DNA of 33,105 nt from assembly GCA_913064925.1 (NCBI GenBank), contig CAJYBN010000002.1, forward strand, positions 1 through 33,105. The letters are read 5' to 3'. The notes under the pieces were generated by a model that worked only from the letters and a program-made list of their open reading frames with translations, had not been told where the DNA came from and did no database searches. The position numbers were made by a program, and so were the translations under genes. The stretch is from an uncultured Peptococcaceae bacterium (GTDB taxonomy: Bacteria > Bacillota > Desulfotomaculia > Desulfotomaculales > Desulfallaceae). Positions 1 to 5,829 of this stretch are shown piece after piece. Position 1 is the stretch's first letter. Every line of letters starts with the position of its first letter.

Positions 1-841
1 AAAAGGGGGAAAGGTAAACCGCATTGTCGCCCGCCACGTTTTCCACCACTACGCGGCCGTCCGCCACCAGCCCGGCCAGGGCCTCTTCCACCAGCTCTTC
101 CCCCACCTGCAGCATCTCGGCCGCCTTGGCCTTTAGCTGCCCGTAAGGATAGTAAACATGCCCTTCCTCCATCAATTCATTTAAAGCGTATATAACCCCC
201 TCCTTCACCCGCATGGGGGAATTGGCGTCGAAGCCCAAATTGCGGGCTATCTTATCCGCAGTTACAAAACCGATGCCGTGAATGTCCGCGGCCAGCCGGT
301 AGGGATTTTCCGTCACCGCCTCCACGGCGGCACTGCCGTAGGCCTTGAATATTTTGGCGGAATAAGCAGCGCTGATGCCGTGACTTTGCAGGAACAGCAT
401 AATGTCCTTGATTTCCTTCTGCTCCTGCCAGGCCTTGGTGATCATGGCTATGCGCTTTTCGCCGATACCTTCCACCCTGGCCAGCTGGTCAGGGGAATTT
501 TCAATGACCTCCAGGGTTTGCAAGCCGAATACCTTGACGATGCGCTTGGCCATGACGGGCCCGATGCCCTTGATCAACCCGGAACCCAGGTACCTTTCGA
601 TGCCGTTTACCGTGGCCGGAACCACAGTTTCATACTTTTCCACCTGGAACTGTTTGCCGAACTTGCCGTGGTGTATCCACTTGCCCGTCAGCTTCAGGGA
701 CTCGCCGGGGTTAACGCCGGCCAGGTTGCCCACAATGGTGGTCAGTCCCTTTTTGCCTCTCTCCTGCAGCCTGGCCACGGTAAAGTTGTTCTCTTCGTTA
801 TGGTAAGTTATTCTTTCCAGGTAACCAAAAATGGTGTCCAT
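1..841 (-). CDS. recD2: RecD2-type helicase, N-terminal part, cut by the window edge
   Basis: This gene is missing from the ORF track because it has no stop inside the window. The minus strand reads MDTIFGYLERITYHNEENNFTVARL from an ATG at 841 and stays open for 280 codons to base 2. RecD2 (RecD/TraA family) proteins are 5'-3' SF1B DNA helicases of about 720-800 residues, acting in repair. Visible here are the N-terminal OB-like domain (about residues 1-85) and the helix-hairpin-helix region (about 90-200, with LIKGIGPVMAKRIVKVFG and ARVEGIGEKRI). The helicase ATPase motifs would lie beyond the edge. The start is supported by AGGAG seven bases upstream. It is divergent from tupA, with about 580 bp between them. 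Confidence 0.9.
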   Translation of the reverse strand, partial: MDTIFGYLERITYHNEENNFTVARLQERGKKGLTTIVGNLAGVNPGESLKLTGKWIHHGKFGKQFQVEKYETVVPATVNGIERYLGSGLIKGIGPVMAKRIVKVFGLQTLEVIENSPDQLARVEGIGEKRIAMITKAWQEQKEIKDIMLFLQSHGISAAYSAKIFKAYGSAAVEAVTENPYRLAADIHGIGFVTADKIARNLGFDANSPMRVKEGVIYALNELMEEGHVYYPYGQLKAKAAEMLQVGEELVEEALAGLVADGRVVVENVAGDNAVYLSPF

Positions 842-906
842 GGTTCGACTCCTGCGCAATGCAGTATTATGCTCTTATTCAATATTTTTTTTCATATCCC
901 TGCCGA

Positions 907-926
907 ATTTGCCCGGAGCGGCAAAT
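907..926. promoter_or_regulatory. perfect 7-6-7 palindrome upstream of recD2
   Basis: ATTTGCC, six bases, GGCAAAT: a perfect inverted repeat about 66 bp upstream of the recD2 start. It could be an operator for recD2. It does not match the Gram-positive LexA box (CGAACRNRYGTTCG), and I do not recognise the regulator. The rest of 842-1077 shows no gene; the long plus-strand ORF there (278-1105) is mainly the recD2 shadow. Confidence 0.3.
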
Positions 927-1077
927 ACCTCGTCCCAAGGCCGGTTAATAAAATTAGGTCCATTCATACAGCGATCCGGCTTAGCTTCTCCCTGGTAGAG
1001 GGTGGCGCCACTTTCCGGGGAAAACCCCCAGAAATCCCGGTATGCACCCGCGCCGCGGGCCGGGCGGTTTTTAACTA

Positions 1078-1106
1078 TTGCAACGGCACTGAAAAAAGGA
1101 TATAAT
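1078..1106 (+). promoter_or_regulatory. sigma-A type promoter for the tupA leader
   Basis: TTGCAA, exactly 17 bases, TATAAT. This is a near-consensus vegetative promoter pointing towards tupA, with a predicted start around 1112-1114. It would give a leader of about 320 nt containing a terminator-like hairpin, the riboswitch and a second terminator. No comparable promoter is seen between 1175 and the riboswitch. Confidence 0.65.
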
Positions 1107-1143
1107 TATTATGCAGTAAAGGAGAGATTAACAGGTTAACGCA

Positions 1144-1179
1144 CCCTTTATTGCCTTGTTCGCAATGAAGGGCTTTTTG
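1144..1179 (+). terminator. intrinsic terminator-like hairpin early in the tupA leader
   Basis: CCCTTTATTGC, loop CTTGTTC, GCAATGAAGGG, then CTTTTTGTT. The 11-bp stem has a single G.U pair and is followed by a U-tract on the plus strand. It lies only about 30 nt after the predicted start and ahead of the riboswitch, so it is either a first attenuator or the 3' end of a very short RNA of about 65 nt. On the minus strand it has no T-tract, so it does not serve recD2. Confidence 0.6.
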
Positions 1180-1199
1180 TTGTCACCCAAAATAACATA

Positions 1200-1304
1200 C
1201 TGTCTCCGAGCCCGGCAACCTAAAGCGTTTTGCCACGGTTCCAGGGCCGATAGGGTACGGCGGGAAACCTCCGTGCCTCCCGGTGTGGAAAGGAGGTTTT
1301 ACAT
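1200..1304 (+). ncRNA. Moco/Tuco-type riboswitch (molybdenum or tungsten cofactor RNA motif)
   Basis: The sequence contains blocks I recognise from the Moco RNA motif: CTCCGAGCC near the 5' end, then GGGAAACCTCCGTGCCTCCC, then GGTGTGGAAAGGAGGT. These elements sense molybdenum cofactor, and a subtype is thought to respond to the tungsten cofactor; ligand binding usually lowers expression of cofactor or metal-uptake genes. It sits directly upstream of a tungstate-binding protein gene, followed by an intrinsic terminator, which suits feedback control of tungsten uptake. A short GCCG...CGGC hairpin may be the P3 element used to tell Moco from Tuco types, but I could not settle this by eye. The boundaries are approximate. 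Confidence 0.82.
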
Positions 1305-1321
1305 GCAAGGCTGTTGACATG

Positions 1322-1362
1322 CCGGGTTAGTGTGCTTGTACACGCAACCCGGTTCATTTTTT
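1322..1362 (+). terminator. riboswitch expression-platform terminator before tupA
   Basis: CCGGGTT and AACCCGG form a 7-bp outer stem, with GTGT/ACAC continuing inside after a small bulge, followed by TTCATTTTTT. It lies 20 nt after the riboswitch and about 70 nt before the tupA start, where a ligand-controlled terminator is expected. Confidence 0.75.
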
Positions 1363-1431
1363 GAGGAGAACAAAACAAAAAACCAGCGGAACGCGTTTAC
1401 GCAATAGTTTTACACAGGGGGAATGTATACG

Positions 1432-2301
1432 GTGAAAAAAAGAATGTTTACCATCATAACGCTGTTGATGCTGATGGCCGCCTCTCTGGCCGGCTGCACG
1501 GGCAATGCCGGGGAGCAGGCGGGTGAGCCCGCCCAAAAAGAACCCGCGAAAAAAGAAGTCATTCTCGCCACCACCACCAGCACCCGGGACAGCGGGCTAC
1601 TGGACGTGCTGGTACCTATCTTCGAACAAAAAACCGGTTACATAGTAAAACCCGTGGCGGTGGGCACCGGCATGGCGTTGAAAATGGGACAGGAAGGCAA
1701 TGCCGACGTGCTGCTGACGCACGCCCCGTCGGCGGAACAACCGCTGGTAGACAGCGGAGTGGTGGTTAATTACCAGTTGGTGATGCACAACGATTTCGTC
1801 GTTCTGGGGCCGCCGGATGACCCCGCCGGGGTCAAGGGCACCGTTGACGCGGCCGAGACGTTCAAGAAAATTGCCGCTAAAGGCGCCCTGTTCATTTCCA
1901 GGGGCGATGATTCCGGTACGCACAAAAAAGAACGGGCCATCTGGCAAAAAGCCGGCATTGATCCCCAAGGGCGGCAGTGGTACCAGGAAACCGGGCAGGG
2001 CATGGGCGCTACCATCACCGTGGCCAACGAAAAACTTGGCTACACCCTGAGCGACCGCGGCACCTTCCTGGCCCATGCCGAAAACATTGACCTGCAAATA
2101 GTTTCCGAGGGTGACGATATGCTCAAGAACATCTATCACGTCATGCAGGTAAACCCCGAAAAGTTCGACAGGATAAACGAGGCCGGCGCTGAGGCCTTTG
2201 TCAGGTTCATGATCGATGAAGAAACGCAGCGCATAATCAAGCATTTTGGCGTGGACAAGTACGGGCAGCCGCTCTTCTTCCCGGACAGGCTGGACAATTG
2301 A
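1432..2301 (+). CDS. tupA: tungstate ABC transporter, substrate-binding lipoprotein
   Basis: Binds tungstate outside the membrane and hands it to a TupBC permease/ATPase. The N-terminus is a lipoprotein signal (KKRMF, hydrophobic stretch, lipobox SLAGC near residue 22), followed by a charged linker and a periplasmic-binding-protein type 2 domain. The ligand loop ATTTSTRDSGLLDVL is typical of TupA/PstS-like oxyanion binders, and GDDSGTHKKE and TLSDRGTFLA also match the TupA family. The ORF track starts at ATG 1423, but GGGGG lies only one base before it. GTG at 1432 has the same site ten bases upstream and is the better start. The length of about 289 residues is normal. No tupB or tupC follows, so the permease must be elsewhere or lost. 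Expression is probably set by the upstream riboswitch. Confidence 0.9.
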   Translation: MKKRMFTIITLLMLMAASLAGCTGNAGEQAGEPAQKEPAKKEVILATTTSTRDSGLLDVLVPIFEQKTGYIVKPVAVGTGMALKMGQEGNADVLLTHAPSAEQPLVDSGVVVNYQLVMHNDFVVLGPPDDPAGVKGTVDAAETFKKIAAKGALFISRGDDSGTHKKERAIWQKAGIDPQGRQWYQETGQGMGATITVANEKLGYTLSDRGTFLAHAENIDLQIVSEGDDMLKNIYHVMQVNPEKFDRINEAGAEAFVRFMIDEETQRIIKHFGVDKYGQPLFFPDRLDN

Positions 2302-2344
2302 AGCATGGGAACCGGGAAATGCATATCCTTTCTTGACCTGACCC

Positions 2345-2390
2345 AAAAAATGGACAGCGGCAGGGGATTTCCACCAAAAACCCTTGCCGC
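2345..2390 (-). terminator. hairpin with T-tract on the minus strand, end of the decayed gene
   Basis: GCGGCAGGGG and CCCTTGCCGC form a stem, with TTTTTT about six bases downstream on the minus strand. It would have terminated the ADP-ribosylglycohydrolase gene now present only as a remnant. On the plus strand, where tupA ends at 2301, it has no T-tract. Confidence 0.4.
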
Positions 2391-2403
2391 TTGCCGCTGG
2401 TAA

Positions 2404-2640
2404 TTATTCGTCCCGCCAAACCGCGGGAATGGCCTGTTCCCCCAGGTACGCCCCGCCAAGTGCCCGGCCATGGATGCAATGGTGTCCGTATCGCCGCCTA
2501 AGCTGACGGCAAAGCAAACCACCTCCGCGAAAGATTCGGACGTCGCAAAAAAGAATAAAGTGCCGCAGGGACGGCCTCGGAAGCCCGGATGGGTTCCGCA
2601 ACCATAGCAAAACCCCCATCAAATTCGCCCGCTCAGGGGC
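2404..2640 (-). pseudogene. ADP-ribosylglycohydrolase (DraG-like) C-terminal remnant, frameshifted
   Basis: Three short minus-strand pieces in different frames line up as the C-terminal part of an ADP-ribosylglycohydrolase. First comes ASEAVPAALYSFL, then a frame change, then SESFAEVVCFAVSLGGDTDT followed by IASMAGHLA, then another frame change, then GAYLGEQAIPAVWRDE and a stop. The GGDTDTIA segment is the family's metal-binding signature. At least two frameshifts break the frame and the N-terminal two thirds are missing. The ORF track shows only fragments (2136-2522, 2237-2479, 2404-2622). Live members remove ADP-ribose from proteins, as DraG does on nitrogenase reductase. The sequence from 2640 to 2737 holds nothing I can identify. 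Confidence 0.72.
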
Positions 2641-2737
2641 GACAATTTAATAACCATAAATCTTTTTCGCCAAGCAACGTCCCGCGTGCAGCGGCGCGCA
2701 AAATACCCTTTCACCGGCGGGACCGGCTCGCAGCGGC

Positions 2738-3457
2738 TCAAAGCAAACCGGTCCTAATAGTGGCGGCAAACGCGGCGGGTAGGCCGGCCGATTCCACGGC
2801 TCTGGCCGCGGCTTCATAGTCGTACGGTACTTTTATAAATTGCACGTTCACACTTTCTTCAGCGACGTCCAGAAGAGCATAAACCGCCCGCGGGTCCCCG
2901 TGGCCGGGCCTTCCCACGCTGCCGGCGTTGATGATGTGCCGCCCCCCGATGACCCTGTGGTAGAAAAGATGGGTATGCCCGCAAACCAAAACGCTGGCCC
3001 TCGCTTCTTCCATCATGGACAGCACGTAGCCGGCGGGCGCGTCCTCGTAAAGGTACTCGTTCAACCTGCGGGGACTGCCGTGCACGAACAGCACGTTGTA
3101 CAACCCCGCTTTCCTGGTGATCGTTTCCGGAAGCGTTTGCATGAACAGCTTACTGGAACGGCCGGTATTTTCCGTTGTCCAGAGGATAGACCGCATACCC
3201 CGTTCACGGGCTGCATCGTCCTTGTAATCGCACCCGCAGACCATGCGCCCGTTGGCTATAGCATCGTCGTAGTTGCCCATTACCGTCGGAATGGCGTTCT
3301 CCTCGATCACCTGCACGACGTCATCGGGAAAAGCCCCGTAACCGACCAGGTCGCCCAGGCACACAACCAGGTCCGGACCGCGCCCGGCGATATCCGCCAA
3401 AACCGCCCGCAGGGCGTGCTTATTGGCGTGTACGTCGGAAAAAACCGCTATTTTCAT
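2738..3457 (-). CDS. metallophosphoesterase, calcineurin-like (YfcE/MJ0936-type)
   Basis: A 239-residue single-domain metallophosphoesterase. The dinuclear-metal motifs appear in order: FSDVHAN (about residues 6-12), CLGDLVGYG (34-42), MGNYDDAI (60-67), VHGSPRR (125-131) and VCGHTHLF (158-165), then NAGSVGRPG (177-185). This pattern is typical of small bacterial phosphodiesterases; the natural substrate cannot be read from the sequence. GGGGGG lies a few bases before the ATG. The start codon overlaps the stop of a possible 41-codon ORF just upstream, suggesting translational coupling if that ORF is real. It is downstream of a good promoter at 3639-3667. Confidence 0.85.
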   Translation of the reverse strand: MKIAVFSDVHANKHALRAVLADIAGRGPDLVVCLGDLVGYGAFPDDVVQVIEENAIPTVMGNYDDAIANGRMVCGCDYKDDAARERGMRSILWTTENTGRSSKLFMQTLPETITRKAGLYNVLFVHGSPRRLNEYLYEDAPAGYVLSMMEEARASVLVCGHTHLFYHRVIGGRHIINAGSVGRPGHGDPRAVYALLDVAEESVNVQFIKVPYDYEAAARAVESAGLPAAFAATIRTGLL

Positions 3458-3579
3458 GCTTCCCCCCGCATAACTGATTTAACATACAGTTCAGCGCCAC
3501 CACCAGCAGCACGAAAACCAGAGTCTTGCGAGTGCCCATGACGTTCCTGCCTGATCACCAGCATGCTGGGCAGGCTCAT
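3454..3579 (-). CDS. possible 41-residue small ORF coupled to the metallophosphoesterase gene
   Basis: An ATG at 3579 opens a 41-codon frame (MSLPSMLVIRQERHGHSQDS...) whose TGA overlaps the phosphoesterase ATG in the GCATGAAAA context. It lies within the leader from the promoter at 3639-3667. The ribosome site is weak (GTGGGTGAAACG). I do not recognise the peptide, and it has no clear membrane or metal motif. A competing frame (MGTRKTLVFVLLVVALNC...) overlaps it and looks like a short hydrophobic segment. Either could be chance. Confidence 0.25.
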   Translation of the reverse strand: MSLPSMLVIRQERHGHSQDSGFRAAGGGAELYVKSVMRGEA

Positions 3580-3610
3580 CGTTTCACCCACACTTCAATT
3601 TTATAATTAA

Positions 3611-3638
3611 TTACATATATAAGTATAATCTTATGTAA
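3611..3638. promoter_or_regulatory. nested inverted repeat at the metallophosphoesterase promoter
   Basis: TTACATA at 3611 and TATGTAA ending at 3638 form a 7-bp inverted repeat, with ATAAG/CTTAT nested inside. It overlaps the predicted transcription start (about 3631) of the promoter at 3639-3667, a typical repressor position. The regulator is unknown, and the AT-rich composition makes chance dyads more likely. Confidence 0.3.
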
Positions 3639-3667
3639 ATCCTAACACCCCTTCTTCAGTTTGTCAA
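3639..3667 (-). promoter_or_regulatory. promoter for the small ORF / metallophosphoesterase unit
   Basis: On the minus strand: TTGACA, 17 bases, TAGGAT. A perfect -35 with a fair -10, giving a start near 3631 and a leader of about 50 nt to the small ORF or 175 nt to the phosphoesterase. Confidence 0.55.
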
Positions 3668-3727
3668 CGCGTCCCCTTCTTTTGTTTCGGGACCGGTCCG
3701 ACCAAGAGGTCGCGCTGCGTACGGTTG

Positions 3728-3754
3728 AAAAAAAGCCCGGTTTTCAAGCCGGGC
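3728..3754 (-). terminator. intrinsic terminator after the radical SAM gene
   Basis: On the minus strand GCCCGG, loop CTTGAAAA, CCGGGC, then seven T. It lies about 30 bp beyond the radical SAM stop and separates that gene from the metallophosphoesterase unit. Confidence 0.85.
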
Positions 3755-3785
3755 CGCCGAAATACTGTTTAGCAAAAGGGAGAGG

Positions 3786-4721
3786 CTATCTATTTATTAT
3801 TTTATAAAACTTGCCTCTTTTTTGCTGCTCGCCCACTATTTGTCCTTTTTCCAACAGCATCTGCAAGTATTTATTTACTTCAAGCAGTGGCAAACGCAAA
3901 ATATAGGAAAGGTCTTCCGCAGTACACGGCCTTCTTTTTAAGGTCAACAGTATGCTCTGTTCTTTGCCGCTAAAGCTCGTAATACCATTGCGCGGCTTAA
4001 ACTTACCTATAATCTCAACGTTGTCACCTAAATACTTGGCAAATTGTTGTATCTCTTCGTCCCGTGCCGTCCTGACCCACGGTTCCGCGCCGGGCCTGTC
4101 CAGGGTGTTCAACTGGATGCGGTCCGGGTTGATTTTTTGGACTGCTTTTCGCAACATGGCAATGTGTTCTTCGCCGTCATTCAAGCCGGGAACAATAAAT
4201 ACCTCCAGGCGAATTTCACCGGGGTACTCCTTTCTAAATTGAGCCAGCCCGGAGATGACTTTTTCACAGGATAAACTGCCGTGCGGCCGGTTCAGTTTCT
4301 TAAATACATCTTCTGCGGCAGCATCCAATGAAGGAATGACTAAATCGGCCCGCCTCAGCGCAACCCGTACTTCTTCTTCCGTGAAAAGCGTGCCGTTGGT
4401 TAAAACTGCTACATTGTACCGGGGGAAATATTCCTTAATGAAATGGATTATAATGTCAATTTTACTGTGTAAGGTTGGTTCCCCGGATCCAGAAAAGGTT
4501 ACATAGTCAAGTTCGGGTTCCTTTTGCAAATACTCCCGAAGTTCATAGATTACTTCCTTCACCGGAGCATATTCTTTTCTTGTAGCGGTTAAACGGGTAG
4601 TTCTGCCACACTCGCAATATACACAGTTTAAAGTACATGTCTTATAAGGAATGATGTCAATGCCGAGGGAAACACCAAGCCGCCGGGAAGGAACCGGGCC
4701 GAATAAATATTTATATTTCAT
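3786..4721 (-). CDS. radical SAM protein with a C-terminal winged-helix-like region
   Basis: The N-terminus KYLFGPVPSRRLGVSLGIDI and the cluster motif CTLNCVYC (C-x3-C-x2-C) identify a radical SAM enzyme of the COG0731-like group. VTFSGSGEPTLH is the SAM-binding GGE-type segment, and VLTNGTLF and VIPSLDAA follow the family pattern. Residues from about 245 onward (SGKEQSILLTLKRRPCTAED and beyond) look like a winged-helix module. The substrate is unknown; relatives are often annotated only as radical SAM proteins. The ORF track starts at 4727, but AGGAG is one base from that ATG; the second ATG (4721) has proper spacing. It appears monocistronic, with TATAAT at 4745-4750 on the minus strand and a terminator at 3728-3754. 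Confidence 0.85.
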   Translation of the reverse strand: MKYKYLFGPVPSRRLGVSLGIDIIPYKTCTLNCVYCECGRTTRLTATRKEYAPVKEVIYELREYLQKEPELDYVTFSGSGEPTLHSKIDIIIHFIKEYFPRYNVAVLTNGTLFTEEEVRVALRRADLVIPSLDAAAEDVFKKLNRPHGSLSCEKVISGLAQFRKEYPGEIRLEVFIVPGLNDGEEHIAMLRKAVQKINPDRIQLNTLDRPGAEPWVRTARDEEIQQFAKYLGDNVEIIGKFKPRNGITSFSGKEQSILLTLKRRPCTAEDLSYILRLPLLEVNKYLQMLLEKGQIVGEQQKRGKFYKIINR

Positions 4722-4805
4722 TTTCATGCTCCTTTTCTGGTATAATTATAGCATATGTCCAAAAAACTGAAACCCATCTTCCCCTGGGAAAAGTACAGGT
4801 ATATT

Positions 4806-4872
4806 GGGAACAGCTCCTTATTAGGCGAATTTTAACCTCTTTCATACCACATACGAATAAGTCTTTGTTCCC
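4806..4872. other. two-part inverted repeat, possible structured RNA or operator
   Basis: GGGAACA (4806) pairs with TGTTCCC (ending 4872), and inside it CTTATT pairs with AATAAG, with small internal loops and a 33-nt apical loop. It lies in the 255-bp gap between the dicluster ferredoxin and radical SAM genes, outside both coding regions. A strong plus-strand terminator follows at 4938-4974, so a plus-strand RNA is possible, but no good plus-strand promoter was found. Confidence 0.35.
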
Positions 4873-4937
4873 TAATACAGCCTGAGCAACTGTAAAGAAA
4901 CAACAATACTTACATCTTGCCGCTTATAAAAAGTATA

Positions 4938-4974
4938 GCGCATTCCTGAAACCAGAGGAATGCGCCATTTTTTT
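4938..4974. terminator. intrinsic terminator, strong on plus strand, usable on minus strand
   Basis: GCGCATTCC, loop of 10, GGAATGCGC, then CA and seven T on the plus strand. On the minus strand the same 9-bp stem is followed by TATACTTTTTAT. It lies just beyond the end of the dicluster ferredoxin gene and probably ends that operon. The much better T-tract faces the plus strand, where no gene precedes it. Confidence 0.7.
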
Positions 4975-4983
4975 AGCAGAAGA

Positions 4984-5829
4984 TTAATCAACTGTAATAA
5001 CCTCTCTTTTAATAACATTGCCCTTGACCCCAATCTGAACGGTTTCCAGTGGAATATCATAACCGCTCCTTTTTAGTGCTTCTCCGACAATCCGCACAAA
5101 GCCCCTGCAGCAGGCTATTTCCATGTAGACGACCGTGATGCTATTAATATTTACGCTCTCCAGGATTTGCGTGATTTTTTCCTCATAAGCCGCAGCATCG
5201 TCAAACTTGGGGCAGCCGGCGGCAACCGCCCTTCCCTTGATGAAATCGTCGTGGGTGTTGCTGTAGGCAAAAGGAACGCAATCGGCTATCAAGACAAGGT
5301 CAGCATTTTTCAAAAACTCTGCAGCCGGTGGGATTAAATAAAGCTTGACAGGCCAGTGACGCAAGGCGGAACCACCGCCGGACTCCCCGGCTTGGTTTTT
5401 CTGCCCTTTTTGGCCCAATGCCGTTTCCGTAACTTCCGCTTGCCCGGAACCACCTTCTCTGCCCCAATGGTGCACCTGTCCCGCAGGACACCCCGCACCG
5501 CGCCCGGACTGCTCACAGCCCGTTTCCGCAAGCCCGTGGGCAAGCAAATGTTCCCGGTGTTTTTCAGCCAACTCGGGCGATTGCTTTTCCAAATGTGCCA
5601 GTACCGCGCAAGCGTCGTATTCTTCGGCGTCCCTCTCTTCCACATTTAGCGCTCCCTGGGGGCAGTGCCCCAAGCAGGCGCCTAAGCCGTCGCAAAAACT
5701 CTCTTTAACCAGCCGTGCCTTGCCGTCCACGATTTGCAGCGCCCCTTCGGGGCAGCCCGGCAGGCACAACCCGCAGCCGTTGCACTTTTCTTCGTCAATC
5801 TTGATAATTTTTCGCTTGATTTTAGCCAT
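4984..5829 (-). CDS. 4Fe-4S dicluster protein with cysteine-rich C-terminal domain
   Basis: The N-terminus carries two ferredoxin-type sites: CNGCGLCLPGCPEGAL, and a second, CDGLGACLGHCPQGAL, which has one more residue between its first two cysteines (C-x4-C) than a canonical site. The C-terminal half (from about residue 165) has conserved-looking cysteine segments LIADCVPFAY, VAAGCPKFDD and MEIACCRGFVRI, as in a family of clostridial ferredoxin-like proteins of unknown role often near redox genes. Between them lies a roughly 45-residue stretch rich in G, Q, A and E that looks like a variable linker. The ORF track start (5859) has no ribosome site; ATG 5829 has AGGAGG nine bases upstream. The start overlaps the end of the zinc-ribbon gene by eight bases, so the two are translated together. 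Probably a cytoplasmic electron carrier or redox sensor partner. Confidence 0.75.
   Translation of the reverse strand: MAKIKRKIIKIDEEKCNGCGLCLPGCPEGALQIVDGKARLVKESFCDGLGACLGHCPQGALNVEERDAEEYDACAVLAHLEKQSPELAEKHREHLLAHGLAETGCEQSGRGAGCPAGQVHHWGREGGSGQAEVTETALGQKGQKNQAGESGGGSALRHWPVKLYLIPPAAEFLKNADLVLIADCVPFAYSNTHDDFIKGRAVAAGCPKFDDAAAYEEKITQILESVNINSITVVYMEIACCRGFVRIVGEALKRSGYDIPLETVQIGVKGNVIKREVITVD

Noticed and set aside
278-1105. 275-residue plus-strand ORF at the left end
   Set aside because: It mirrors the recD2 coding frame, which carries recognisable helix-hairpin-helix motifs; the plus-strand product has none.
1597-2346. 249-residue minus-strand ORF over tupA
   Set aside because: It is the reverse shadow of a well-supported tupA gene and shows no domain motif.
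2840-3541. 233-residue plus-strand ORF
   Set aside because: It is antisense to the metallophosphoesterase, whose metal motifs are complete.
3548-3577. CCAGCATGCTGG palindrome with flanking CCTG/CAGG as a terminator or operator
   Set aside because: It lies inside the possible small ORF, has no T-tract, and a 12-bp palindrome of this kind can arise by chance.
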